A stretch of DNA of 64,000 nt from Alteromonas halophila (GTDB lineage Bacteria > Pseudomonadota > Gammaproteobacteria > Enterobacterales > Alteromonadaceae), in NCBI RefSeq assembly GCF_014651815.1, contig NZ_BMXP01000003.1, positions 372,001 through 436,000 on the forward strand. The letters are read 5' to 3'. Each line of letters opens with the position of its first letter. The stretch's first letter is position 1. The notes below the pieces were generated by a model. That model searched no databases, was not told the origin of the DNA, and saw only the letters and a program-made list of their open reading frames with translations. Of this stretch, positions 37,448 to 46,464 are shown piece by piece. Made by a program: the position numbers and the translations under genes.

Positions 37448-38967
37448 TAACGACGTTCATCCTCCGAGAGTGTAAATTCAGCGCGGCGCTCACCTGACAG
37501 CATCAGGATAAGGCCAAGACCGGATAACAGTACCAGCAACAGACCCGGCACTGCTGCCCGCCCAAAGTAGCCGGCTTCATAGACCCGCCACATATAGGTG
37601 GCCAGTGTTTCAAAGCCGGTTGGTCCCAGCATCAGGGTGGCCGGCAATTCTCGCATGGCTTCAAGAAATACCAGCGCAGCGCCCGCTACCATACCACGTA
37701 ACGACAACGGCAGGGTAATACGCATAAACGCTTCCCGGGGGCTCGCCCCCAGTACCCGCGCGGCTTTCACCATACTGGCATCAAGGTTCTCCGCAGTAGT
37801 ACGAATACTGCCCACCGCCAGCGGAATAAAGCGCAGCACGTACGCCACCACCAGTAAGGCCAGGGTCTGATACAAAAACGGCAGTTGCAGGCCCAGATAC
37901 ACCAGCGCCGTGCCCATGACTATGCCTGGCACGCCAAAGCCAAAATAGGTGATCCGCTCCATCAGTCGTCCGGCTTTGCCTGCAATTGCAGCATGTGCCA
38001 CCGGTAACGCGCACACCACCGCTGCGATTGCGGCCAAAAAGGACGCATAGGCCGAATTCCAGGCATAACTGAATTCAAATCCGCCGGTACCCTCACGCAC
38101 CAGCCACACCATAAATATCGCCATTGGCAATACAATGGCCATGGCCACAATCGGCAAAAAACTCATCAGCATGGTGAAGTACTGCCAGCGGGCAGGCCAT
38201 AACGTGAGATGTCGACCCGGGCGCTCTGTGGCACCGCCTACCCGTGATTCAAGAAACAGAACCAGCGCTACAATCACCATTAGTTGCAGTGACAGCATAG
38301 CTGCCTGACTGAGGCCAAAGGCGTTGTATTCCACAAAAATAACCCGGGTAAAGGTATCCAGCCCCATGATTGCCGGTGTGCCGAAATCGGATAAGGCATA
38401 CAAGGCGGCCAGCAGTGCGCCTGCGGCGATACTATTACTGGCGCGCGGCAACACTACCCGCCATAAACTTCGCCACAGCGACAGACCTAAAAGTCGTGAT
38501 GCATTGACCAGGCTGGCATCCTGACTGAGTAAGGAAGCACGGGTGGTCATCATGACAAACGGGTAGGTATACAGTGACATAATCAGCGCCGTTCCCCACA
38601 AGCCGCTGACAGCAGGCGTAGGCACGCCGGTGAGGGACTCAATTTCACCGCCGCGACCAAATGAGAAATACATGGCAAAAGCGCCTATGTAGCTGGGGAG
38701 TGCCAGCGGCGCGGCCAGCAAAACCAGCCATAATTTTTTTAACGGGCCCTGCACGTAAGCGGTAAACAAGGCCAGCGGTACACCCATTATGACAGAGCCA
38801 ACGATGGTCAGTACCACCAGTGCCAGGGTATTGCCCAGCACGCGCAGATTATGGGTATCAAATAGCTGGGCACTGTCTGATGCCAGCGACACAAGCACGC
38901 CAACCGGTAAAATAGCCAGTAGCGCAATTAACAGTGCCAGCGGATAGGGCTTTGGCCATTTGCTCAC
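37447..38967 (-). CDS. fbpB: Ferric-iron ABC transporter permease (FbpB type)
   Basis: A 506-residue inner-membrane permease made of two homologous halves, each with about six helices and a coupling loop ('ASRLLGLSLWRSLWRVVLPR' in the first half, 'AARVLGASPREAFMRITLP' in the second). The internal duplication is normal for the FbpB/SfuB type. Its start overlaps the fbpA stop by 4 bases and its stop overlaps fbpC by one. Confidence 0.9.
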   Translation of the reverse strand: MSKWPKPYPLALLIALLAILPVGVLVSLASDSAQLFDTHNLRVLGNTLALVVLTIVGSVIMGVPLALFTAYVQGPLKKLWLVLLAAPLALPSYIGAFAMYFSFGRGGEIESLTGVPTPAVSGLWGTALIMSLYTYPFVMMTTRASLLSQDASLVNASRLLGLSLWRSLWRVVLPRASNSIAAGALLAALYALSDFGTPAIMGLDTFTRVIFVEYNAFGLSQAAMLSLQLMVIVALVLFLESRVGGATERPGRHLTLWPARWQYFTMLMSFLPIVAMAIVLPMAIFMVWLVREGTGGFEFSYAWNSAYASFLAAIAAVVCALPVAHAAIAGKAGRLMERITYFGFGVPGIVMGTALVYLGLQLPFLYQTLALLVVAYVLRFIPLAVGSIRTTAENLDASMVKAARVLGASPREAFMRITLPLSLRGMVAGAALVFLEAMRELPATLMLGPTGFETLATYMWRVYEAGYFGRAAVPGLLLVLLSGLGLILMLSGERRAEFTLSEDERR

Positions 38968-39998
38968 AATACGCCAATATCCCGCATCATATTCAGGGTC
39001 GGACGTAAGTCGGCCAGTTTGCGCAGGTCCAGATCCGGCGGTGTCACTGTGTCAAGATTAGGTAACCCCTGGGGCATGGCGACATTGTTCACCAGGGGAA
39101 TTTCATAGGCTTCAGAGGCGAGGTACGACTGCACCTCTTCGGTCAGCAGGTAGCGAATAAAGTTCACCGGTAAATCGCCGTCTTCCAGCGCCATTATGCC
39201 TGAGGCATTGACCAGACAGCCTGCATCATTATTGGTAAACGCCAGATCCACGTTGGCATCCGGCTTACCGGCTTTTAACCGCAGTGTGTAGTAATGATTG
39301 GCAAAACCTATGTCGACCTCACCACGCTCGACACCCATCACGACACCCAGTTCACCGGCATATTTTTTGGCATTGCGTTCAACACCCCGTAACCAGTCCC
39401 GGGTCGCCTTCTCGCCTTCCAGAATACGCATCGCCGTTACAAAGGACTGGAAAGAGGCATAGGCAGGCGCCCAGCCAATCGCCAGATCGCTGTCAGCCAG
39501 CGCCATAATGCTGTCAGGAATTTGCGCCGGGCTTACACGTTCGGTGTTATACGGCAAAGTACGAATACGCCCGGTCACTGGCGAAAAGCGCGGATACTGA
39601 AAACCCGGTTTAAGCTGAGTGATAATATCCTCAGGCAGTGTTTTAGCGAGGCCCTGATCGGTTACCATGCCGACCGACCCCGTATCTACTGCCCAGAACA
39701 AATCTGCACGGCGTACCCCGGCTTTCGCTTCGGCGACAATGGTATTGGCCAGCGCCGCGGTACCGCCCCGTCGAATTTGCAGGTTCAGCCCCGGATTACG
39801 GTCTTTAATGGCATCCAGAACATTTTCATACAGGCCGCCTTCCCCGCGCCCGAGGTACAGGGTCAGGTCACCTTCCAGTTTCGGTAACTGCTTCACCGAG
39901 CGCGGATTGCCGGCGGCGAAACTCAGCGTGCTGCTTAATGGCAGGGCCCCTAGAAGCCCGGCTGCGGCAAGCCCGCGTAACAATGTTCTGCGTTGCAT
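38964..39998 (-). CDS. fbpA: Ferric-iron ABC transporter substrate-binding protein (FbpA type)
   Basis: A 344-residue periplasmic binding protein. The leader has consecutive arginines ('QRRTLLRGLAAAGLLGALP'), suggesting Tat export, though Sec is possible. The mature part has the FbpA/transferrin-like fold ('LTLYLGRGEGGLYENVLDAI', 'ADLFWAVDTGSVGMV') and tyrosine-containing segments such as 'FANHYYTLRLKAG' that in FbpA-type proteins coordinate Fe3+. It lies 9 bases after the operon's first gene. Confidence 0.9.
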   Translation of the reverse strand: MQRRTLLRGLAAAGLLGALPLSSTLSFAAGNPRSVKQLPKLEGDLTLYLGRGEGGLYENVLDAIKDRNPGLNLQIRRGGTAALANTIVAEAKAGVRRADLFWAVDTGSVGMVTDQGLAKTLPEDIITQLKPGFQYPRFSPVTGRIRTLPYNTERVSPAQIPDSIMALADSDLAIGWAPAYASFQSFVTAMRILEGEKATRDWLRGVERNAKKYAGELGVVMGVERGEVDIGFANHYYTLRLKAGKPDANVDLAFTNNDAGCLVNASGIMALEDGDLPVNFIRYLLTEEVQSYLASEAYEIPLVNNVAMPQGLPNLDTVTPPDLDLRKLADLRPTLNMMRDIGVL

Positions 39999-40007
39999 AC
40001 TACTACC

Positions 40008-40820
40008 TTAAAAGACCGATTTGCGGTTTTCTTCTGCCTCGACCAGCAGGCCCCGCGCTTTATCCAGTTTCTTCTGCATCGTTTCGACGACATCACGCAC
40101 CGAATCGACACCTGCGTCCTTATCGATGGCTTGTGGCAGCGTCACGTTGAAGTCTTTTTCCAGTGACTCCACCAGCGCCGCGTCCTGTTCAATCAGGGCA
40201 CCTTCAATACCTTCAAAACGCTGCATATAGGTTTCATGTACCAGTGTAGTGGCGACCTCGTGCAGTTGCTCTGCGTACTTTGCCACCACGCGATGCAAAC
40301 GCTGTTTAATATCATCAATCACATCGGGACCTGAGGTTGGCTCTGACTGTGTAGTCTGAATTTTTTCAACCAGTCCGCGCTGCTGGTACTGGGCGGCAAG
40401 TTTAACCGCGCCCAGCGCCTGCCACAAGGCCTGTTGTAATCTGGCTTCTTCAGAGCGGACTTTGGCGACATCTGCCCCCTCATCAATGGCCTGCTTTACA
40501 CCATAAATACCTTGCCAGATTGAGGCATAAATCGGCACATACTGGGTTTCTATGGCAGAGTGAAAATTCACTTCCTCCCAAAACTCGATCAACTGGTGAG
40601 TATCGACTTTACCTTTACCCTTCTCTTCATAGGCATCAACAACACCACCAAACTTTTCCTGTAGCCAGTGCACCTCTTCATTGTATTCATCGATGTGATC
40701 ACTTAAGTGGTTCACCTGATCGGTAATTTCACCATTGGCCAGCGCCACATGACTGAACAACGGTGCACTCAGCGCCGCCAAAAGCGCAACAATGCGCGCA
40801 TGTTTACTAACTGTTGCCAT
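40008..40820 (-). CDS. Periplasmic helical protein heading the Fbp iron operon
   Basis: About 270 residues with a signal peptide (from 'MATVSKHARIVALLAALSAP'; cleavage after about 28, 'VALA'). The mature protein is almost all helical and acidic, with a His/Glu pair in 'VNFHSAIETQYVPIYASIW' reminiscent of, but not the same as, the HxxE motif of imelysin/EfeO-type iron proteins. I do not recognise the family. As first gene of a Fur-controlled ferric transporter operon, a role in periplasmic iron handling is likely by context. I chose the ATG at 40820 behind AGGACAGG; an ATG at 40868 would run through the Fur box. Confidence 0.75.
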   Translation of the reverse strand: MATVSKHARIVALLAALSAPLFSHVALANGEITDQVNHLSDHIDEYNEEVHWLQEKFGGVVDAYEEKGKGKVDTHQLIEFWEEVNFHSAIETQYVPIYASIWQGIYGVKQAIDEGADVAKVRSEEARLQQALWQALGAVKLAAQYQQRGLVEKIQTTQSEPTSGPDVIDDIKQRLHRVVAKYAEQLHEVATTLVHETYMQRFEGIEGALIEQDAALVESLEKDFNVTLPQAIDKDAGVDSVRDVVETMQKKLDKARGLLVEAEENRKSVF

Positions 40821-40851
40821 AACCTGTCCTGTCTGTTTAGTTTGTCTGAAA

Positions 40852-40880
40852 ATGATACTTATTATCATTCGAAGAGTAAA
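40852..40880 (-). promoter_or_regulatory. Fur-controlled promoter of the iron operon
   Basis: TGATACTTATTATCA (40853-40867) matches the Fur consensus TGATAATnATTATCA with a single mismatch. On the minus strand TTTACT (40880-40875) and TATCAT (40857-40852) are spaced by 17 bases, and the box covers the -10 and most of the spacer, the classical arrangement for iron-dependent repression. It lies 32 bases before the chosen ATG. Confidence 0.85.
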
Positions 40881-40936
40881 GTAAGCTCGTCCGAGTTATA
40901 CCGCCTGTCAGCGATACGGAAATGAAACGGCTAAAG

Positions 40937-41062
40937 TTTAGGGGGAAGGGAATAAAGGACGTTTCTTAACAAGGGCGATGGCCATTGCGTGCGAAGCCTG
41001 CCTTGCAACTACGCACTTCAGGACTCGCTGAGTGATGACAGACTTGTTCGCATTTTGTTTAA
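40937..41062 (+). repeat. Diverged copy of the IS5-like repeat
   Basis: 'TTTCTTAACAAGGGCGATGG', 'GCCTGCCTTGCAACTACGCA' and 'CTGAGTGATGACAGACTTG' match the right part of the elements at 27 kb and 62.7 kb. The termini are degraded: the left may begin at TTAGGGGGAAG, and the right end reads TTCGCATTTTGTTTAA. It lies between the iron-operon promoter and the peroxiredoxin gene. Confidence 0.7.
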
Positions 41063-41086
41063 CCGGGCTGCAATCGCAGCCCCGGT
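41062..41086. other. Stem-loop between two repeat copies
   Basis: ACCGGGCTGC pairs with GCAGCCCCGGT with one bulged base around AATC. It lies downstream of the peroxiredoxin gene on the minus strand and could be its terminator, though no T-run follows. Confidence 0.4.
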
Positions 41087-41100
41087 GGTTTAGGCAAGGG

Positions 41101-41200
41101 CTTTTAGCTCAGGGCCGACGTCCATTGCCTGCGACCCTGCCCCGCACTTCACTTGTCAGGATCCGCTGAGTGACGACAGACTTGTTCGCACCTGGCCTAG
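41101..41200 (+). repeat. Diverged IS5-like repeat ending in CTAG at the peroxiredoxin stop codon
   Basis: The end 'CCGCTGAGTGACGACAGACT' then TGTTCGCACCTGGCCTAG corresponds to the right end of the 27-kb element. The final CTAG (41197-41200) contains, on the minus strand, the TAG stop of the peroxiredoxin gene. The rest is more diverged than in the other copies. Confidence 0.65.
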
Positions 41201-41670
41201 AGGCTGTCCAGCATGCTTTGCGCATCGCTGACTTCAAAACGACCTGGATCTTCGATATTCAGTTTTTTAACCACCCCGTCTTCGACCAGCATGGAATAAC
41301 GAACCGAACGGGTGCCACCAAAATTACTGGTAGACATATCCAGACCAATTTGCTTGGCAAAATAACCATTACCATCGGCCAGCATAATAATCTCGTCGGC
41401 ATTGTTCGCTTTGCCCCAGGCATCCATAACAAACGCGTCATTAACGGACAGACAGATAATGCTGTCGATGCCTTTCGCCTTTAATTTATCCGCCAGCGCC
41501 ACATAGCCGGGCAGGTGTGCCTGTGAACAGGTCGGGGTGAATGCACCGGGCACGGCGAACATGACGACGCGTTTATCATTGAACAGGTCGCCCGTTTTTG
41601 GATTTACAAGCTCACCATCTTTGATCATGCTGAAGTCCACTTCAGGCAAGGTGCTGCCAACTTGAATCAT
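41197..41670 (-). CDS. Peroxiredoxin of the Prx5 type
   Basis: A 157-residue thiol peroxidase reducing H2O2 and organic peroxides. The peroxidatic cysteine lies in 'VPGAFTPTCSQAHLPGY', the Prx5 pattern; conserved 'CLSVNDAFVMDAWGK' and 'NFGGTRSVRYSMLVEDG' follow. No fused glutaredoxin domain, so it depends on a separate reductant (glutaredoxin or thioredoxin). It starts 10 bases after rsmJ, so it is probably the last gene of recG-rsmJ-prx. Its TAG stop is shared with the end of a repeat copy. Confidence 0.93.
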   Translation of the reverse strand: MIQVGSTLPEVDFSMIKDGELVNPKTGDLFNDKRVVMFAVPGAFTPTCSQAHLPGYVALADKLKAKGIDSIICLSVNDAFVMDAWGKANNADEIIMLADGNGYFAKQIGLDMSTSNFGGTRSVRYSMLVEDGVVKKLNIEDPGRFEVSDAQSMLDSL

Positions 41671-41679
41671 TCTGCTCTC

Positions 41680-42438
41680 CTAAGCGTTGTGACAAATATA
41701 CACATCGAAGCGATGCTTTTTGCTGGTTATAGCCATGGACGGTTTATCTGCGCCTAAAGGTTCTGCAGAGTTAGGACGCTTTACTACAACCCGGTTTTTT
41801 GCAAGCTGCCGGGCAGGTGGTAACAGCGCATCTGCGTCTGGATCATCTCCCAGCAATTGCTGAAACAGGCGCATTTCCTTTTTTACCATGGCCGATTTTT
41901 TACGGTGTGGGAACATGGGGTCCAGATACACCGCATCGACATCAGATTGATCCCAGTATTGCATCACTTCGGCGCTATTGCCATGTAATAACGTTAAACG
42001 CGCCGCAAGCAACGGGTCACTATCCTTGAGCCTGCGCAGGCCATCCTCCAGCAGCGCCGCAACAACGCTGGAGCGCTCAATCAGGGTAACGTGACACCCT
42101 GCCGAAGCCAGCACAAAGGCGTCACGGCCGAGACCGGGTGTGGCATCAATCACCCGGTAATCATCGCTGCCCTTCATACCAATCGCTTTTACAACAGGCT
42201 CACCTCGTCCGCCCCCATGGGCCTTACGGTACTGGCTTTGAGGTGACAGAAAATTCACGCTGACAGCATGTTTCTGCTGACGATCGGCGCCGTCATACAG
42301 GCCCAGCGATCCGTCCTGCATGCGCAGATACAAGCCATCTGGCACGTCGCCTGCAACCGGAAATTGCCAGCGCCTTGCAATGTCGGCACTGATGGCATCA
42401 GAGGGTGCAGCTACAAATACAATATCATGCATGGCCAT
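41680..42438 (-). CDS. rsmJ: 16S rRNA (guanine(1516)-N2)-methyltransferase RsmJ
   Basis: About 252 residues, S-adenosylmethionine-dependent, methylating G1516 of 16S rRNA. The SAM-binding motif is 'VIDATPGLGRDAFVLASAG' with acidic 'LIERS', and the catalytic-type segment is 'VYLDPMFPHRKKSAMVKKEM', the RsmJ signature. I chose the ATG at 42438 with AAGGAGCAGT ahead of it; a TTG at 42456 is less likely. The start lies 14 bases inside the recG 3' end, so translation is coupled. Confidence 0.93.
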   Translation of the reverse strand: MAMHDIVFVAAPSDAISADIARRWQFPVAGDVPDGLYLRMQDGSLGLYDGADRQQKHAVSVNFLSPQSQYRKAHGGGRGEPVVKAIGMKGSDDYRVIDATPGLGRDAFVLASAGCHVTLIERSSVVAALLEDGLRRLKDSDPLLAARLTLLHGNSAEVMQYWDQSDVDAVYLDPMFPHRKKSAMVKKEMRLFQQLLGDDPDADALLPPARQLAKNRVVVKRPNSAEPLGADKPSMAITSKKHRFDVYICHNA

Positions 42439-44494
42439 ACTGCTCCTTGTTACCAATCCAGCGGTTTATAATGGCCTGAGAGTGTGACGGATACTGGCGC
42501 CACAGTGTTCCCGCAATATCCTGCACCAGCGGTATAAGTTGCGCATCGCGTACCAGGTCAGCAATTTTAAGTTCGGCCATGCCGGTCTGCCGGGTACCCA
42601 TTACTTCACCGGGGCCCCGGATCTCCAGATCTCGCTGTGCGATAAAAAAACCGTCACTGGATTCGCGCAGTACACCCAGACGCTTCGTCGCCGTTTTCGA
42701 TAACGGGCTCTGATACATCAGCACACACTGACTCTCTACGGCGCCGCGCCCGACCCGGCCACGTAACTGGTGAAGCTGTGCCAGTCCCAGTCGCTCAGGG
42801 TTTTCAATGATCATGATGCTGGCGTTAGGCACATCCACGCCCACTTCAATGACCGTGGTCGCAACCAGTAAATCGATGTCTCCCGCTTTGAACTGCGCCA
42901 TCACGGCCTGCTTCTCGGCCGGCTTCAGGCGGCCATGCACCAGTCCGACGGTAAGCTCCGGCAGCGCAGTTTTCAGGGTAATGGCCGCGTCTTCCGCCGC
43001 CTGGCACTGCAGCACGTCAGACTCGTCAATGAGTGTACACACCCAGTAAGCCTGTCGCCCACCCTCGCTGCAGGCCTCACGGATACGCTCAATCACATCA
43101 GCGCGTCGGGTATCGGGCAGTACTACGGTGGTGACCGGGGTACGTCCCGGCGGCAGTTCATCAATCACAGAGGTGTCTAGGTCGGCGTAGGCTGTCATGG
43201 CCAGCGTGCGGGGAATCGGAGTAGCGGTCATGATCAGCTGATGGGGAAAACGTCCCTGCTGCTCGCCTTTTTCCCGCAGGGCCAGGCGCTGATGTACACC
43301 AAAACGATGCTGTTCATCCACAATCACCAGCGCCAGGTGCTGATAGGTCACCTGCTCCTGAAAAATCGCATGGGTTCCGATGAGCATCTGGATGTCACCG
43401 CTGGCAAGCCGCGCCAGCACCTCATCGCGGGCTTTGCCTTTCAGCTTGCCGGCCAGCCAGCCGACAGTAATCCCCAATGGTGCCAGCCACTCGTTGAAGT
43501 TCGCTGCATGTTGCTCTGCCAGTAATTCGGTGGGTGCCATCAGTGCGACCTGATATCCCGCCCCAATCGCAGACAACGCAGCCAGTGCGGCAACCAGGGT
43601 TTTACCTGAACCTACATCCCCCTGCACCAGGCGCATCATGGGGCGTGCATGCTCCATATCCTGCTGAATATCGGCTACCACCCGCGATTGCGCAGCGGTC
43701 GGGGTAAACGGCAGGCTGGCAATGAAGGTGTCTGTCAGGCGCTGATCGACAGGTATGGCGATGCCAGGCTGCGCATCCGACTGCTGACGTACCTTGAGCA
43801 TACTTAAATGATGGGCCAGCAGCTCTTCCAAAATCAGTCGGTACTGGGCCGGGTGCTGCCCTTCCTCAAGCTGTGGCATTGACACATCCGGCGATGGCCG
43901 GTGTACCAGATGCAGCGCTTCGTGCAAACTGACCTGCCCTTCATATAAGCCATCCGGCAACAGGTCGCTCAGTCCGCCCTTATCAAGCAGGGTCAGTGCC
44001 TGCTCGCTTAAGTTGCGTAAGGTCAGCTGTTTAACGCCTTCGGTAGTGGGATACACCGGTGTAAGTGCGGGTGGCAGCGCGTCGGCTTCCTCTGTCAGAG
44101 AAAATTCCGGGTGCATCATTTCCGGGCCCCATTTCCCAGCCCTTACTTCGCCAAAGCAACGCACCTCGTTACCCGGAGAGAGCATCTTGCGCTGCAATGC
44201 ACCAAAATGAAAAAAACGCAGCGTAATGGTACCGGTGCCGTCGCTTAACTTTACCAGCAGCATCCGTTTTTTGCCGTACTGAATATCGGCACTCATCACC
44301 TCACCCTGCACAGTGACATGCGTGAAAGGCCGTGCCTGTCCAATTGCAACCACGCGAGTACGATCCTCGTACCGCATCGGCAGATGAAACAACATATCCT
44401 GCACGGTGTGCAGATCGATTTTGGCTAACTTCTCGGCCACTTTAGCCCCTACCCCTTTCAATGCAGTGATAGGGAGGGTGGCAAGCGATTGCAT
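42425..44494 (-). CDS. recG: ATP-dependent DNA helicase RecG
   Basis: About 689 residues. A branched-DNA translocase that remodels stalled forks and Holliday junctions. The N-terminal wedge/OB region ('LKGVGAKVAEKLAKIDLHTV', 'VTVQGEVMSADIQYGKKRML') binds DNA; the helicase core has Walker A 'QGDVGSGKTLVA', DEQH 'VIVDEQHRFGV' and 'LHQLRGRVGRG'. I chose the ATG at 44494 because the distance to 'LKGVG' matches E. coli RecG; an ATG at 44512 adds six residues. It is near the spoT-trmH block, as in E. coli. Confidence 0.96.
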   Translation of the reverse strand: MQSLATLPITALKGVGAKVAEKLAKIDLHTVQDMLFHLPMRYEDRTRVVAIGQARPFTHVTVQGEVMSADIQYGKKRMLLVKLSDGTGTITLRFFHFGALQRKMLSPGNEVRCFGEVRAGKWGPEMMHPEFSLTEEADALPPALTPVYPTTEGVKQLTLRNLSEQALTLLDKGGLSDLLPDGLYEGQVSLHEALHLVHRPSPDVSMPQLEEGQHPAQYRLILEELLAHHLSMLKVRQQSDAQPGIAIPVDQRLTDTFIASLPFTPTAAQSRVVADIQQDMEHARPMMRLVQGDVGSGKTLVAALAALSAIGAGYQVALMAPTELLAEQHAANFNEWLAPLGITVGWLAGKLKGKARDEVLARLASGDIQMLIGTHAIFQEQVTYQHLALVIVDEQHRFGVHQRLALREKGEQQGRFPHQLIMTATPIPRTLAMTAYADLDTSVIDELPPGRTPVTTVVLPDTRRADVIERIREACSEGGRQAYWVCTLIDESDVLQCQAAEDAAITLKTALPELTVGLVHGRLKPAEKQAVMAQFKAGDIDLLVATTVIEVGVDVPNASIMIIENPERLGLAQLHQLRGRVGRGAVESQCVLMYQSPLSKTATKRLGVLRESSDGFFIAQRDLEIRGPGEVMGTRQTGMAELKIADLVRDAQLIPLVQDIAGTLWRQYPSHSQAIINRWIGNKEQYGHA

Positions 44495-44609
44495 TCTGCG
44501 CCGGCCTCGCATCTGATGATTGACTATCGGCGCAGTGTACTGGATTGATTTTACATTGGCGAGAACAGCTTACGACCAGTCTTACACGACTGGCCGCAAC
44601 CGGCGCTGT

Positions 44610-45263
44610 TTACTGATTATCTTCGGCGATGGCGCGGGCAACAGCCAGGATCATATTGGCTGATGGTCTTGCTTTGTAATCAGGATTCACATAGCTGAAC
44701 TGAATCTTTGCCCCGGTATCAAGAATAAACACGGCGGGTGCTGGCAGCACGGCTTTGCCGTTGTCATCAAGTGTCAGTGCAATACCATGCTGTTTATAGC
44801 GTTCCTGTGTTTGCGCATCTAAATAAAAGCCAATACCAAACTCACGCAGTGACGCCAGCGACGTGTCGGTGAACAACTGCGCCGCAAATTCCGTTTTCAG
44901 CGCCTGTTCATTCAGACTGTCGGTACTTTGCGGGCTGATTGCGAGGATCTGATAGCCAAGTTCGAGCAATTGTTCCTCGATATTTTTTAGCTCCGCTAAC
45001 TGACGATTACAGTACGGACACCAGCCACCCCGATAAAACAACACTACTGCAGGTGCCTGCGAGGTAAGTGCGTGCAAACTGACAGGATCACCCTCAGGCG
45101 TAGTCAGTGTGCTGTTGGGGGCCTGCATACCGGCCAGCAGTGGCGTGACCTTTTCTGGCGATGAGGCCAGGGTGTCGCGCAATGCGGCCGTGGCGGCAGG
45201 TGCGGAGACGATTAGCGTTGCAAGAATGACAAAGATATATACGACTTTCACGGGCGCCCTCAT
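44610..45263 (-). CDS. Exported peroxiredoxin-like/AhpC-TSA family protein
   Basis: A 217-residue protein with a signal peptide ('VVYIFVILATLIVSAPAATA') and a thioredoxin-fold peroxiredoxin-like domain. The active-site region is 'VVLFYRGGWCPYCNRQLAEL', with a CPYC pair as in BCP/PrxQ- or thioredoxin-like enzymes, so it could be a periplasmic peroxidase or disulfide reductase. The length fits. It lies 68 bases after trmH on the same strand. The reaction is uncertain; fold and export are clear. Confidence 0.85.
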   Translation of the reverse strand: MRAPVKVVYIFVILATLIVSAPAATAALRDTLASSPEKVTPLLAGMQAPNSTLTTPEGDPVSLHALTSQAPAVVLFYRGGWCPYCNRQLAELKNIEEQLLELGYQILAISPQSTDSLNEQALKTEFAAQLFTDTSLASLREFGIGFYLDAQTQERYKQHGIALTLDDNGKAVLPAPAVFILDTGAKIQFSYVNPDYKARPSANMILAVARAIAEDNQ

Positions 45264-45331
45264 TAATAAATATGGCTCTGTGACTTACCAGACCCGGAAG
45301 CATACAAAATAATTACAGCGAATGCCGGAAT

Positions 45332-46051
45332 TTACCCGGCGATTTCATCAGCGTGCAGTGCCTGCAAAACCGCCGGTGACACCTGAAGCTGCTGCCACCA
45401 GGCCTTGCTGGCTACAATGTGCCCATGATCATCGATAGGCGGGTAAGCAATGCCTTTGCGTTTACACATTTTCTGCAGACGCGGATAGCCCGCTTCAAAT
45501 AACAGTTGCTGGCACTCTTCATCCGGCAATGTTGCCTTATCGTACAGACCGGCAATCTGACGCTGACGTTGCGCTTCATACAGAATCAGTGCAGCAGCCA
45601 CAGACACATTCAGCGATTGCACCATGCCCACCATGGGTATGACAATATCCTGATCAGCCAGTGCCACCGCCTCGTTGCTAACGCCATAGCGCTCCTGTCC
45701 AAACAGGATCGCCGTTGGCCGGGTATAGTCGACGTCACGAAAGTCGACAGCGGTTTGCGAAAGATTGGTAACCAGGATCTGCATATCCTGCGCTTTCAGT
45801 GCGGCGGCGGCCTCACCGATGGTATCGTGATTGGTAGTACGTACCCATTGCTGACTGCCCATAGCGGTACCGCCACGCAGTTTATGGCGCTCATCCCATA
45901 CGGTGTGCACACGATGAATGCCAATGGCGTCGCAGGTACGAACGATAGCCGACACATTATGCGGTTTGTGAACATTTTCCAGACATACCGTGAGATCCAG
46001 CTGACGCTGTCTGAGTACCTCGCGAATACGCTGATGGCGCTCCGGCGACAT
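45332..46051 (-). CDS. trmH: tRNA (guanosine(18)-2'-O)-methyltransferase TrmH
   Basis: A 239-residue SPOUT-class enzyme that methylates the 2'-OH of G18 in the tRNA D-loop. Recognisable are 'RQLDLTVCLENVHKPHNVSA', the knot segments 'AILFGQERYGVSNEA' and 'IPMVGMVQSLNVSVAAALIL', the SAM-binding trefoil. It starts 3 bases after the ridA stop, in the spoT-ridA-trmH order. Confidence 0.95.
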   Translation of the reverse strand: MSPERHQRIREVLRQRQLDLTVCLENVHKPHNVSAIVRTCDAIGIHRVHTVWDERHKLRGGTAMGSQQWVRTTNHDTIGEAAAALKAQDMQILVTNLSQTAVDFRDVDYTRPTAILFGQERYGVSNEAVALADQDIVIPMVGMVQSLNVSVAAALILYEAQRQRQIAGLYDKATLPDEECQQLLFEAGYPRLQKMCKRKGIAYPPIDDHGHIVASKAWWQQLQVSPAVLQALHADEIAG

Positions 46052-46054
46052 GGT

Positions 46055-46441
46055 TTACTCTGGTAGCTCCATGATCCCGTCTACCTCGACCTGCGCCCCT
46101 TTCGGCAGCGCACTGATTTGTACTGCTGCACGGGACGGATAGGGCTTACCGAAATACTCAGTCATGATCTCATTGACGGTCGCAAAGTGTGACAAATCTG
46201 TCAGATAGATGGTCATTTTTACCAGATCGTTGGTCGACCCCCCGGCCGCTTCGCAAATGGCTTTGAGGTTATCGAACACCTGTGTGGTTTGCTCGGCAAA
46301 ATCATCACTGACCATTTCCATGGTGTCCGGTTTCAGCGGGATCTGACCGGAAATATACACGGTGGTCCCGGCTTTTACCGCCTGGCTGTAAGTACCAATA
46401 GCCTGCGGTGCCCGATCGGTTTGAATAATGGACTTAGACAT
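46055..46441 (-). CDS. ridA: RidA family enamine/imine deaminase
   Basis: A 128-residue trimeric enzyme that hydrolyses reactive 2-aminoacrylate and related imines to 2-oxoacids. It has '[15 protein letters not shown]', '[12 protein letters not shown]' and, near the end, '[20 protein letters not shown]' with the substrate-binding arginine and glutamate. It lies 23 bases after spoT and 3 before trmH; this position beside spoT is common in gammaproteobacteria. Confidence 0.94.
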   Translation of the reverse strand: MSKSIIQTDRAPQAIGTYSQAVKAGTTVYISGQIPLKPDTMEMVSDDFAEQTTQVFDNLKAICEAAGGSTNDLVKMTIYLTDLSHFATVNEIMTEYFGKPYPSRAAVQISALPKGAQVEVDGIMELPE

Positions 46442-46464
46442 ACCTGTTCCTGTTAATCGATTAA

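Noticed and set aside
36434..39998. Thiamine, putrescine or sulfate ABC transporter instead of iron
   Set aside because: The FbpA-like binding protein, the double-length FbpB permease and the Fur-controlled promoter together favour ferric iron.
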